Under the pieces are notes generated by a model. That model was given only the letters and a program-made list of their open reading frames with translations, ran no database searches and had not been told where the DNA came from. A stretch of 64,000 nucleotides of DNA from positions 310,001-374,000 of the forward strand of contig JAGKQI010000104.1 in assembly GCA_018806915.1 (NCBI GenBank). Reading direction: 5' to 3'. Origin of the DNA: Phytophthora colocasiae (Eukaryota > Oomycota > Peronosporomycetes > Peronosporales > Peronosporaceae). The translations under genes and the position numbers were made by a program. Shown piece by piece: positions 31,816 to 42,153 of this stretch (its first letter is position 1; the number at the start of each line of letters is the position of its first letter).

Positions 31816-32275
31816 CTATGCAAGCATAGCCCTCTCCATGTTCGCAGCGGCGTTCACGTCTCGACTGCGAGTCTTCCTCTTCGTGGACAAGACTTGGGTC
31901 TTCATCCAGGGTAGACTCGAGTGGTAGCGTCTGATGCTACCTCCATCCACTACGTGTCTGCCGTCGTCTGAATTGGCAGCAGAAGCACGATGTTGTAGTG
32001 GGCCGACAGCATGCTGACCAGTCTGGTGCATGCCGGATGCGACGCCGTGTCGCCTCTGGAGACGTGGGTCCGATAACGCCGCCGTAGACCGCAGCGTAGC
32101 CGCCGACAGGGCCGTCGTCGAACTTGATGAAGTGTCGCTTGTGGGCTTGGCAAATCCAGAAGTGAGAAGAGCTTGGCTCAGCCGTCGCTCGTGAGGAAAC
32201 GCAACCCACCTTGAAGGCTGCTCCTTGAAAGCTTCCATAGTTCAGGATAGTATTCTTACAGTGGCTAGTAGCCAC
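31816..32275 (-). pseudogene. Second, degenerate Fanzor C-terminal remnant
   Basis: Minus-strand frames in this stretch end in TRSRDVNAAANMERAML before a stop at 31816. This matches the Fanzor/TnpB RuvC-III motif (RDVNAA-N, compare DRDVSAAKNIL in the copy at 11-13 kb). Upstream, pieces in two frames cannot be read as an intact zinc ribbon or RuvC-I. The call rests on the RuvC-III motif and on the conserved right-end block that follows directly. I cannot tell whether it is Fanzor1 or Fanzor2. Confidence 0.55.
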
Positions 32276-32662
32276 TGGCTACGATATGAAGACATTCTGG
32301 AAGTACCTGCCAATCACTGGCGTAATGATGCAGCCGAGTTGATGCGTGTAAGCTTGTAGTGTTCCCGAGTTGTTTTACTTATCACTGCTCACCGAAACAG
32401 CTTCAACTTGCCCACCTCGTCGATGAGCGACGTGGCCATCTGGACCGACACCGGACGCTAGCTGTGCTCGGATGTTGACGAGTTTAGCACTTTCGTTGGG
32501 CGAAATTATGGCATTCAACTGGACCTGACAGAGGCAGAAGTGTTGCTGTATATCAAGACAAACGTGGAGGAACTTCGCCAGCAAGAGCATCGCGAAATAA
32601 AATACCAGTACATGAGATAAATTACGAAAAAATATTTCAATTTAACATTACATTCTGTTCCC
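32276..32662. other. Intergenic, with a short plus-strand fragment
   Basis: From about 32470 to 32620 a short plus frame reads DEFSTFVGRNYGIQLDLTEA and on to a charged helix ending KYQYMR; it has no start and a stop just upstream. It may be a gene relic. The remainder is the LRR gene promoter. Confidence 0.35.
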
Positions 32663-34501
32663 ATGGTCAAGTCCCTCGTGGAGCTGGCCGTGGTGGCTGT
32701 GGCGCTCTCCACGCCCGTGGAGGAAATACTGGCGTATGTGGAGTTTCTGCCTGTAACGATCCGCCACCAGATCTTCCACGAGTTGTCTAATTTCCGTCTG
32801 CGTGAGATGGAGATGGCGTGGGAGGCGGCAGCGAAGCAGGAGACGCCGGAATTATGCGACGGATACGACCCGCAGAATGGAGACAAATTCCTGTTTGACC
32901 GAGAGACGCAGCGTGTGTGGGAGCAGCGTATGAAGGCAGCGCGACTGGGTTATGAGCCGATTCCCATTGAAAACACAGCAGCAGCACAAGGACGCAGACG
33001 CAACCCCCGGAACGTGTTCTGGGAGCACCAATTCCGTACTTTACTCAAGTTACGCACGCCTTTAAAGCTCGCTGGGCCTGCAGACTTATTGATGGAGTGT
33101 CAAAAGCTTTTTGTCGATGTTGTGGAGGTGCTCAAGGTACATGGCCGCGAGGTTTGTGACGGCAATGTAGGTCTGATCTTGGCGCTTCAACGACTAAAAA
33201 GACTGGAGGTACATCACCCAGAACAACAGAATACCTGCTGGGAAACGATGGAGAAGCTGATGCAACGTCACGCAAATCTCACGGAATTAGGCTTCTTTCA
33301 TGGGAAACTGAGTGATAGTCAAGTTGCTCAGATTCGCAATACCTTGACGAAGCCCTTAAACAAGACGATGCAGACCACTAGGATTACGACGTTGGAGCTG
33401 GTGTCTGTGAGAATTCGACCAGAAGGTTTCCGCCAATTGGTGGGTCTCGTTAAGGAGATGCCGGAACTGATTCAGTTGAGACTGAGCAATACCATCACGG
33501 AATTCGACACGAAGCTGCTCATCGACGCAGCATTTCGAGCGCCAAAACTGCAGCGCCTCTTCTTGGAACACAACGAGTTGGAAGATGACGCATTCATTGG
33601 ACTCTCGAAGATGCGGAAGCCTCTAGCACTACGACACCTCCGTCTTAGCGACAATGACGTTTCATCTACCACTGTGGGGGCGATCTGCAGGGCAAGTATG
33701 GACGGCGTGCTGAATTTGGAGCGACTTGAGTTGACCAGCAACGTACAGATTGGTGATCCAGGTATACACGCATTGACACCAATGTTGGCTTCCCCGAGTG
33801 CTGGGCCTGCAGTGTTGACCCATCTTGATGTTCGTAACTGCAGTTTTAGTTTGGAAGGCGCCACCAATCTACTGCTAGCCCTGGGTCAAAACAGGACGGT
33901 CAAGCACTTAAACCTCGCTCAAAACTTCTTTGACGTAGGCTTCGGAGGTGTACTTGCAGACTTTTTACTTACCAATGAATCCGTCACACATCTGCAAGCG
34001 AACGGGGTTGGACTAGGGCTCGCAGGTGTTTCTGCTAAGCTACTGACAGCATTGGAGAACAACACCACTCTGATATCTCTGTCCATGGGAGCGAATCGAC
34101 TGCGGAATGACGGTGCAGCCGCAATACTCCGATCGTTGGTAAAGCGGGCGCAGATGAAGCCTTTTACACTCATTGACTTGAGTGGCAATCTGCTCACATT
34201 GAGTGGACTTGCTGTGGTAGCTGACATTCTGGAAACCCCGACAACTACCCACTCCGATAGTCCTAGAAAACGCAATGGAGAAGATGAATATCTCGATCGG
34301 AAGCGCCGTCGCATGAATAGTTCGGATAGTCGAAGCAGACAACTCATCGAAGAGCTTTGCCTGCTCAATAACGACTTCGTTGGTGACGATGAGTGCGTTT
34401 GTGGCAGTTCAGTGCTTATCGAGAGCATCCGACGACACGTTGGACATCTCAAAAGCAATGAATGGGCTATACAGCATCAAGTCTATGACGATGAAGTGTA
34501 G
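32663..34501 (+). CDS. Leucine-rich-repeat (RNI-like) protein
   Basis: 612 residues, intronless. The first 170 residues form a helical N-terminal region. From about 190 to 510 there are roughly ten RNI-type LRRs, for example LRHLRLSDNDVSSTTVGAI, LTHLDVRNCSFSLEGATNL, VKHLNLAQNFFDVGFGG and TLISLSMGANRLRNDGAAA. A basic, nuclear-localisation-like patch (DRKRRRMNSS) follows near 545, then a C-terminal acidic end. There is no signal peptide or membrane segment. The ATG context CCCATGG is good. The function is unknown; probably a protein-binding scaffold. Confidence 0.8.
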   Translation: MVKSLVELAVVAVALSTPVEEILAYVEFLPVTIRHQIFHELSNFRLREMEMAWEAAAKQETPELCDGYDPQNGDKFLFDRETQRVWEQRMKAARLGYEPIPIENTAAAQGRRRNPRNVFWEHQFRTLLKLRTPLKLAGPADLLMECQKLFVDVVEVLKVHGREVCDGNVGLILALQRLKRLEVHHPEQQNTCWETMEKLMQRHANLTELGFFHGKLSDSQVAQIRNTLTKPLNKTMQTTRITTLELVSVRIRPEGFRQLVGLVKEMPELIQLRLSNTITEFDTKLLIDAAFRAPKLQRLFLEHNELEDDAFIGLSKMRKPLALRHLRLSDNDVSSTTVGAICRASMDGVLNLERLELTSNVQIGDPGIHALTPMLASPSAGPAVLTHLDVRNCSFSLEGATNLLLALGQNRTVKHLNLAQNFFDVGFGGVLADFLLTNESVTHLQANGVGLGLAGVSAKLLTALENNTTLISLSMGANRLRNDGAAAILRSLVKRAQMKPFTLIDLSGNLLTLSGLAVVADILETPTTTHSDSPRKRNGEDEYLDRKRRRMNSSDSRSRQLIEELCLLNNDFVGDDECVCGSSVLIESIRRHVGHLKSNEWAIQHQVYDDEV

Positions 34502-34655
34502 AGAAATAGAGATATTCAAACTTTAACGCATCATTGTCCACATTTCAACCCAAAATGAACTCCCAAAATCCCCTCGGTAACACTATCGACGCAGCAACAA
34601 CATTCACACCACGAACCGAGCCAGCAATATTCGAATGCACCTCTCTCATACGGAC

Positions 34656-35105
34656 TCAGTTGAAAAAACTGTATCCTCGGTCAACATACTGGTGTTGGGG
34701 CTCGCGATATTCACGATCTTCCTTTCGCTCGATTAGGATACGTTGCTTCCTTTGCAGTTCTACCATATGCGCGTCCAAAGAGTCAAGTATTCTCTGAAGT
34801 GGGTGAGGAGTTTCCTCAAGTTCTCCATCCGAGCTCATGCTATCCCCTTCAGCCAATTGATCGTCGTCAATTTCCTCACTTTGGTCGTCGTCGTCATCTT
34901 CTCGATCATCAATCGCTGCTACATTCGCATCCAGGCGGCGCTTTTTGGCCAAGTCAAAGCTCTTCCCATATTGTTCGTCTTTGCCACGCTTCGTTGGTTT
35001 CTTCGAACAGAGCGGATACGCATTATCCTTTGCATGACGATCGGTCTCCTTCGCATTAGATGCATTACTCGAGCCTGACCCTGGGTTGACGACAAAACTA
35101 TTCAT
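34656..35105 (-). CDS. Small acidic protein of unknown function
   Basis: 149 residues, intronless. A Ser/Asn-rich start, a basic NLS-like patch (DLAKKRRLD), a run of Asp/Glu (DDREDDDDDQSEEIDDD) and a C-terminal helix LQRILDSLDAHMVELQRKQR that could form a coiled coil. It starts 24 bases after the stop of the larger gene on the same strand, so it could instead be an alternative 3' part of that transcript. No family recognised. Confidence 0.55.
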   Translation of the reverse strand: MNSFVVNPGSGSSNASNAKETDRHAKDNAYPLCSKKPTKRGKDEQYGKSFDLAKKRRLDANVAAIDDREDDDDDQSEEIDDDQLAEGDSMSSDGELEETPHPLQRILDSLDAHMVELQRKQRILIERKEDREYREPQHQYVDRGYSFFN

Positions 35106-35128
35106 TAGCTACCTTACTTCAGAATGCA

Positions 35129-37929
35129 TTAGCCACAAAACAAACGCTGCGTACATGCATTATCCGATGATGCGACAGACTCATTATCGGAGCCATCGTC
35201 ATCCAAATCAGCGTCGGCATCAGCTCCATCATCCCAGTGGTCGTCTGCAACATTTAGCACTATAAGCCGATGGAAGAAAGCATACAGCTTAGCATCACAA
35301 GATAGCAAACCTGGACTGGATAGCTTCCCAGTACTGCCTGAGCTGTGTTCGTCAGCAGCATCTTCATTGCCAGTCTGAGGCGTCTGAGTAGGCGATGGCG
35401 ACTCTAAAAGAGGTGAATTGCCGTGTTCTTGTTCATCTTCATCAACGACAGAGTCTGCTTCGACAGTTCTGGTTGGAGAGTCCATAAAAGAATAGTGCTC
35501 TTGCTTGTCTTCGCCTTCTCCAGCATCTGCATTCTCTTTGCTTGTATACGAAACCTGCTGGCCAGGAGGACAAACAGGAACCTGAGCATTATCCTGTTCA
35601 TCATCACCGGCAATACTTTCTTCGAAGCTGTGTGAATTGCTTGCATTCTGCTCACGAGGGCTGTCTTGTACACTTGTAGCAACCGAAACTTCATTGGCTT
35701 CATGGTTTGGCGGATTATCTTGCTCTTTTGTTTCTTGCTCTGAGGTTGGAACTTGCACCTTATTATCCGAGGCTATCAAAACGAGATTCTCAAAGCCATT
35801 CAGGGTACCAAAGCCTATCCGCATCACACCGAACAGTTAACAGTTAACACTATATCACAAGTAGACTGCTTCGAAGTATTTATCACTTGACGTACGCTGC
35901 TCAAACTGAGTTAGAATGTGCTGGGCATGTGTGAAAAGATCTTGAAACGTGGCACCTACACACACCGTGATCAGCTTCACAATTGAACAATGCAGCATAT
36001 AACGAATATCTGCCCGCACCTGGTGTCAAACTCGCAATCTTGTAGAAGAAATCCACTAATTTGTTGGATCGGTATAGCTCTATCGAGCATTGCATGCAGC
36101 GCAACACGCTGTGGACCATCTTCTCCGTCCACTGACACTGCTTTGCAATATCTTGCACGAACGCCTCATAGTCGTTTGCCGGCAACGTGTTCGCTGAGAC
36201 TTTCTTAATCGATGGCGTCTGCAGTGCAGTAGTCTTTACCTGGTTTCGGGGCCCACCTATAACGGGTTGCGTTGGTGCAGCATCTCGCGTTGACATATTC
36301 GTTTCACTTGGGGCCGAATTCGTTCCACTAGAGGCCTTTGTCACCGAACGTAGCTTGGGTCGATGCGACCAAATGTTCTTGGTTCGCTGCTTTTTTCTGC
36401 GCTGAGAACTCAGTTTGTGGTCTAGCATGGCACAGCCATTAGTAAAAGTGCAAAAACAGTAGAAGGAGACGTGTGACGTACTTCGTGCTCTCATCGCTAA
36501 ATATCCAAGGGCGTATGGGTCGTTGGGATCCTTCCAGTCTTGTTGCGGTGAATAGCATTGGGTGACGTTAGCAGCACACGATTAAAACATCGGATAAAGA
36601 AGCCCCTTTACCTGCGCTAAAGATCTTGTGAGCTTCAGATTCTGGATCAAAAATGGTGTCAGGTATATCTGCCATAGCATACAAAGGTCAGATCACATCA
36701 ATGGCACATATGAAAGATGGTAGGTCAGTACTTACTCACTGCACGAATTGTCGTCGACTTGTTCAAAAATTTGTCTCTCATGTCAGCCAGCTTATTCACG
36801 CATGATCCGTCCGTTCGGTCTGAGTCATAAGCAGAAATTATCGCATCAGCTGACAGCAAATGAGGCCACAACAACGCGTACTCACGCAATGTTTCGGCAA
36901 CACGGTTCACAAGCTCAGAGCATCCAAATCTCTGAATCTGAGCAGTTATCCGAACGAGAAAATCAACGAGCGATTCCATCTCTTCCGATGACCACAGCTT
37001 AAGCTTACTGTTGGGGGCTGCAGCCACTTTCTCGGGCCGACGAGCGGGTGGAACATCTTTGAAAATGTTTGTCAAGAGCTCAAGACGAGCAGCTCCCACT
37101 TCCGTTCGTTCTGTACAAAGGTAAGCACAGTGTTCGCATTAGTTCCGTAGGTTGTATTTAAACTTGTAACAAACTTACGATGTGGATGGCGTTTCTCCCT
37201 CATAAAGAGTTCACGTAATGCGTAAAATTTGCTTTTCGTTTCCGCAATCGATTTCCCTAAACGACATCATAATAAGCATCCAATTTCACATCCCCGTCCA
37301 CGTTAATGCCAGTCAGTACTTACCCCATAGCTGCACCTGCTTGAAATACTTCTCCTGAGAATCAGTGAATCGGTCTCGATACTGCTTGGCCTTTTGCAGG
37401 AAGCGACTGAGCTCATCAGGCAACCAAACCCCGCCAGCTTTGTTCTCCGGCAACAGACGAATGGACTCGTAAATGTGTTCGTAGACGAACACCTTATACC
37501 CGTTTGCCACGATAACTGTTCATCACGAAAATACCAAAGTTACCAACGACACAGAATGGTTTTAAGACAGTTAAACGCACCGTCCGTTCGGAAATTCTTG
37601 GTGCTGAATTGAAGTCCAAACTGCTCCATCAACCCTCGCACCATTTGCAAAATATCCGCTGCTTCCTTGTCTATACATTATAAATAAGCAACATTTATCA
37701 AAATGGTCCTCGAATTGCTTGAATTTTGCCGACACCATAGCACGGTATTCGGTATTTCCCGCGAAGGTATCCGTTATTTGATCCCGTTTGACGCACCTGG
37801 CAGCTCTGCGCGCATAACCTCCGCAAACCTTCCGTCACATGTGTACACATAGTACATCAAGTGCTTGCGGAACAGCATGAGGAATGCCAGAACGTCGTCG
37901 TCGTCCCACCCACGTGGTCGCACGAGCAT
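35129..37929 (-). CDS. Conserved-looking protein of unknown function, acidic C-terminus
   Basis: Eleven exons by my reading: 37929-37797, 37670-37581, 37515-37324, 37256-37179, 37110-36736, 36668-36612, 36538-36482, 36421-36020, 35955-35896 and 35814-35129 are the coding ones I can place, giving about 709 residues. The N-terminal 300 residues are helical and look conserved in style (GWDDDDVLAFLMLFRKHLMY, GGVWLPDELSRFLQKAKQY, LKLWSSEEMESLVDFLVRI). A basic middle (QRRKKQRTKN) and another helical unit (DYEAFVQDIAKQCQWTEKMV) follow, then a long Glu/Asp/Ser-rich tail. There are no membrane segments; it may be nuclear. I do not recognise it. It shares a 170-base promoter with CTR9. Confidence 0.6.
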
Positions 37930-38100
37930 CTTGATCTTCGTCAGCGTTGGTACGCGCGGTTGAGTACCAAGGGCTAGGTGCAATTTCGTATTTTAGTGTG
38001 ATACACACCAAACACAAAAAGTGTTTTCTTCGCAAACAAAACACTTTGTTTTAGTTTTAGGGGGGACGCATTTTAGCGTGGGAATTGGACGAGAGCCACT

Positions 38101-41100
38101 ATGTCGGACGCCGAGGAGGACGCGAGCAACCAGCGCGCGCTGTTGATCCCCGTCAAGAACTCGGAGCAGGCCGTGGAAGTATTTGTGGACGAGCTGCCAG
38201 AGGATGTCAACGACATCATTGACATCCTGCGCGCGGAGGTGGCGCCGCTCGACGTTTGGCTACAGTTCGCCGTCGAGTACTACAATCAGGGCCATGTGGC
38301 GCAGTTCCAGGAGATCCTGGCTGTAGCGTCGGAGCCAGGAATTGAAGAGATCTACAAGGACAATGCGTCGCGCATGTGTCGTATTAAATTCTTCGTCGCT
38401 TTAGCTAGCCACGCTGTCAACGCCATGTGGAATGAAGAGGACGAGAAGAAGCGCGAGGCCATCTCCCAACGTGCCGTGGGCTTCTTCCAACGTGCTGATC
38501 GCCTCGACCACCAACACCCAATGACACTGGTGGGAAAGGCACTTATGTTCATGGCCAAGAACGAAGACGACCGCGCAGATCGTTTCGTTAAGAGCGTTCT
38601 CATCTCCAACAAGACCAATTTACCGGCCATCCTGGGCAAGGCGCTGTTGTTGTACCGCAAGAAGCAGTATAAGGACGCAAAGAAACTCTATCTGGACGCT
38701 ATCAAGCTGCACCCGCGCAGCCCTCAAGCCGCCAATATGCGCATGTGCTTCGCCTACTGCTGTTATCACTTAGGAGCAGTGGAAAAGGCTCGCGCTGTCA
38801 TGAAATACACTGCGTCGTTGGACGAGACTAATGTAGATGCTGTGATCGCCAGTGCCCTGTGGCAGCTTGCAAGCCAAAGTCGTGAGGAGCGTGCGGTTAG
38901 CATCCGCGATGAAAGTTCGCGTTTCATGATGATGATCCACCACGCACACGCTATCGACAAGACGAATCCCACAGTGCTGAACCATTTGGCCAACCACTAC
39001 TTCTCGCAGTGGATCCCACTGCCCTGTACGGTAAGTGTGGTGCGTGGATCTGCTGTTGTGGCTACCTCGAAGGACATTTCCGGTGAAGTTTCTCCAGGCC
39101 AGATTATCTGCATCGGTGACAAATACGTTGCGTACATTAGCCGTGATGAGGATGCCGTCTCGTCATCTGGACTGAAGCTTGATGGACCGTACCGTGATGA
39201 GTCTGCAACAGCCACGAACATTGCACGGAAGGACTATGACAAGATGTTGACGCTCGCAGGCAATGCTTTCCACAGTACGAAGATCCCCGAAATCCGCTCG
39301 GAAAGCTGCTACCTCATGGGGCGTGGTTGCCACGCGCAGGGCAAGTACAAGGACGCGTATAGCTACTACTTTAACGCTGGTCGTCTTTGGCCGAAGTTTG
39401 TGCTCCCGTGGTTTGGTCTGGCCCAGATGTACTACGAGCGAAAGGAGTTTACGAAGGCTGCATCTTACTTGGAAAAGGCTAACAAGGCGTACCCGGAAAA
39501 CGTTGAGATCTTGTCGCTTCTCGGTGATGTCTATGGCAAACTCGGCAAGAAGGACGAGGCAGTTGTCCTGCTGCGCCGAGTGGTGGAATTAGAGCCGGGT
39601 AATGTGGAAGCTCTTATCGGTACGGCTGAGTTGCTTCACTCGTCCCCGGACCGGAAAGATCAGATCATTGCTATTTCTTCATATATTGCGGCGGAGAAGG
39701 TCATGAACAATGCGTCAGAGCGTGTTCCTATGGAGGTCTACGTCAACCTTGGTGTGCTGCAGCAACGTGTTGGAAAGACCGCCGACGCAATTAAATGCTT
39801 CAAGAAGGCATTAAAACAGTTGGGCGATGATAGCAGTGCTGACGAGGAAAGCAAGTCGGAAGAAGCTGACGCCTTGATTGAAGAGGAGACAGTTCCTAAG
39901 CCTACGGAGGGGAATGTCACTATTTTGTACAACATGGGGCGTGCGTACGAGGAGATCGGAAACCGCGACCGTGCGAAGAAACTGTACGACGCTATCCTGG
40001 AAGTTTTCCCCAGGTACACGGACTGTTTGTTGCGCCTGGGTTGTATGCTGCGCGATCGTGGACATGAATCCGAGGCGATCAAGACGTTTGATAAGGTTCT
40101 GGAGGTTGACCCAACGTGTGCTGAGGCCTGCTTGCTGCAGGGCAACATTCACTTGAAGAAGCGTGAATGGGTCTTTGCCCAAAAGAAGTATGAGAAGGTG
40201 ATGGGTATGCCAGGCTTGAAGAACGACCCATATGCGTTCTTGTCCATGGGCAACATCTTTATGAGCAACCTCGGCGAGAAGAACCGCTACACCAAGAACA
40301 TGTCGTTGAGTGAAGTGTATTACAAGAAGACGCTCACGTCACACCCGCACAATATTTACGCTGCCAATGGACTGGGCATTATGATTGCTGAGAAGGGCAA
40401 CTTTGAGCTTGCGAAACAGATTTTCTCGCAAGTGCGTGAGGCCAGCCCGGACATGCCCGACGCCTGGATTAATCTCGCACACATTTTCGTCGCTGAAGAG
40501 CGGTACCAGGAGGCGATTCAGCTTTACACTGTGTGCTTGACGAAGTGCTACAAGGGACAAGACCTTGAAGTACTTCTGTACCTTGCTAAGGCTTACTACG
40601 AGTCAAAGGATTTTCCTAGCTGTATCGCAACGTTGTCTCGTGGTTTGCACATGTACCCGAACGATTTAAGGCTTTGGTACAATTCGGGTCTGGCTCAGGA
40701 AGACTATGCTGTGACAACACTTGGACAGGAGACAACAACTACACGGTCAGGTAGTGGCAACGGAGTGCCACAACACCGTACGATGGCTGATGTGCAGCGC
40801 GCTATCCTGGATTTGAAGCGTGCGCAACGCATTTTCCGTTTCCTGCTTCAAAAAGCCGAGGCTAGTGGTAATTCCAGTTCAAGTGAGAAGAAGAAGCACC
40901 ACAACAGCCTGCCCTTCGACAAGGAAAAGGTGTCAGATCACGAGAAGTTCTGTGGTGACACGCTGACGAAGGCCAGCTATCACTTGGAGTTCGAGCGACA
41001 GAAAGAGGAGAAGCGTCGGTTGGAGATTGAGGCCCAACGTAAGCTGTTGCGCGAGTATGAGGAGCGTGTGGCTCGTGAGCAAGAGGAAGCGCGCGTGAAG

Positions 41101-41592
41101 GAAGAAGATACACGTAAGCGCCACCAAGATATTCGCCAGAAACAGGACGAGCGTTTGAAGAAACTCCACGAAGGATGGAGTGTGCGTGAGCGTGAAGAAG
41201 AGGAGAAGAAGGTGGTCAAGAAGAAAGGAGGCAAGAAGCGCAAGAAAGCAGAGGATGAGGACGGTGGCTTCATTGATGATGGAGAAGACGAGGTGGATGA
41301 GGACGGTGACACCAGCATGTCGATCGAGGACATGAAGAACCGTAATGCAACCATGAAGAAACTGGTAGAGAAGCGTAACAAGCGTGCACGTGCGGATTCA
41401 GGCTCAGAGGGTGAGAAGGATGACGCGGCTGATCTCTTCGGCTCCGACTCAAGTGGCGATGAACAGGACGAGTCCAAGCCGAAAGAATCAGAAAAGGAGG
41501 ATGACAAACCTGTTGCACAAGATAGTGCAGCAGCTGAAAGTCGAGAAGCAGAGAAGAACGAGCTGTTTGGCTCTTCGTCTGATGAGGAATAG
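38101..41592 (+). CDS. CTR9: CTR9, TPR subunit of the Paf1 complex
   Basis: Scaffold of the Paf1 elongation complex. 1163 residues, intronless. TPR arrays cover residues 50-320 and 380-900 (such as ILGKALLLYRKKQYKDAKKL, WFGLAQMYYERKEFTKAASY, AANGLGIMIAEKGNFELAKQ, DAWINLAHIFVAEERYQEAI). A C-terminal coiled coil rich in Glu/Lys/Arg follows, then an acidic Ser/Asp/Glu tail ending in SSSDEE, as in other CTR9 proteins. Odd: between two TPRs (about residues 309-378) is an inserted, beta-rich segment (see findings). Its partner PAF1 is in the same window. Confidence 0.95.
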   Translation: MSDAEEDASNQRALLIPVKNSEQAVEVFVDELPEDVNDIIDILRAEVAPLDVWLQFAVEYYNQGHVAQFQEILAVASEPGIEEIYKDNASRMCRIKFFVALASHAVNAMWNEEDEKKREAISQRAVGFFQRADRLDHQHPMTLVGKALMFMAKNEDDRADRFVKSVLISNKTNLPAILGKALLLYRKKQYKDAKKLYLDAIKLHPRSPQAANMRMCFAYCCYHLGAVEKARAVMKYTASLDETNVDAVIASALWQLASQSREERAVSIRDESSRFMMMIHHAHAIDKTNPTVLNHLANHYFSQWIPLPCTVSVVRGSAVVATSKDISGEVSPGQIICIGDKYVAYISRDEDAVSSSGLKLDGPYRDESATATNIARKDYDKMLTLAGNAFHSTKIPEIRSESCYLMGRGCHAQGKYKDAYSYYFNAGRLWPKFVLPWFGLAQMYYERKEFTKAASYLEKANKAYPENVEILSLLGDVYGKLGKKDEAVVLLRRVVELEPGNVEALIGTAELLHSSPDRKDQIIAISSYIAAEKVMNNASERVPMEVYVNLGVLQQRVGKTADAIKCFKKALKQLGDDSSADEESKSEEADALIEEETVPKPTEGNVTILYNMGRAYEEIGNRDRAKKLYDAILEVFPRYTDCLLRLGCMLRDRGHESEAIKTFDKVLEVDPTCAEACLLQGNIHLKKREWVFAQKKYEKVMGMPGLKNDPYAFLSMGNIFMSNLGEKNRYTKNMSLSEVYYKKTLTSHPHNIYAANGLGIMIAEKGNFELAKQIFSQVREASPDMPDAWINLAHIFVAEERYQEAIQLYTVCLTKCYKGQDLEVLLYLAKAYYESKDFPSCIATLSRGLHMYPNDLRLWYNSGLAQEDYAVTTLGQETTTTRSGSGNGVPQHRTMADVQRAILDLKRAQRIFRFLLQKAEASGNSSSSEKKKHHNSLPFDKEKVSDHEKFCGDTLTKASYHLEFERQKEEKRRLEIEAQRKLLREYEERVAREQEEARVKEEDTRKRHQDIRQKQDERLKKLHEGWSVREREEEEKKVVKKKGGKKRKKAEDEDGGFIDDGEDEVDEDGDTSMSIEDMKNRNATMKKLVEKRNKRARADSGSEGEKDDAADLFGSDSSGDEQDESKPKESEKEDDKPVAQDSAAAESREAEKNELFGSSSDEE

Positions 41593-42153
41593 GCAAGTGC
41601 CAATGAATCCAGGATCGAGGTGTTAGGATTCCAGGATAAATTAGCCGTATGCTAACTACTTCATACTGATTGAGCTTGTTGGATGACTCACGTTGAAGTG
41701 AGTGGAGTAAATGGTACTACTGGCGCGCTTTTGAAGTCGAAAAATCCCAGTTAAAACAAAAGTTAATTTCAAAACGGCAACTTGACATTCAGAGATGTCG
41801 TTGGCGCCAAAAACCTCCCGTCAAATCTGATAATCTCTAATCTCTGTGATTGGCTAATACCAAACCTAAAATCTTGGATTGGCTAAAAGCGCGCGTGCTA
41901 AGATGATGAGTGCCGAAGACCCGAAACCCCCGGCAGAATCGGCTGGCTAACAAAGGCGCCGAGGCAAAAAGCGCGGGAGTTCCGTCTGCTTGGCGCGTTT
42001 TGCCCGCCAGGACGCGCTCCAACTCCATCGCTAGTCACTTTGGAATTGGCGCTCGACCCACCAAGCGACTTATCCAGCTCTTTAACTGTCAGCGACTGCT
42101 AACGTTAAAAGTTAAGCAGCTACCAACTCAACCCACTAGCAACTCTTCAAAAT
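41593..42153. other. RNR2 promoter region
   Basis: About 560 bases without a gene. It is rich in GCGC-containing motifs, including the palindrome at 41801 and an AAAAAGCGCGGGAG near 41967. Confidence 0.5.
41801..41812 (+). promoter_or_regulatory. E2F-like palindrome upstream of RNR2
   Basis: TTGGCGCCAAAA contains, on the minus strand, TTTTGGCGCC, a full E2F consensus. It lies about 340 bases before the RNR2 start codon. RNR genes are S-phase-induced in most eukaryotes; use here is inferred. Confidence 0.4.

Noticed and set aside
37560..37670. Suspected one-base frameshift in the unknown gene
   Set aside because: Re-counting the bases shows that the exon is 90 long and the phases agree; no frameshift.
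40980..41603. 207-codon minus-strand frame, Ser-rich
   Set aside because: Antisense to the Glu/Lys-rich tail of CTR9; a shadow.
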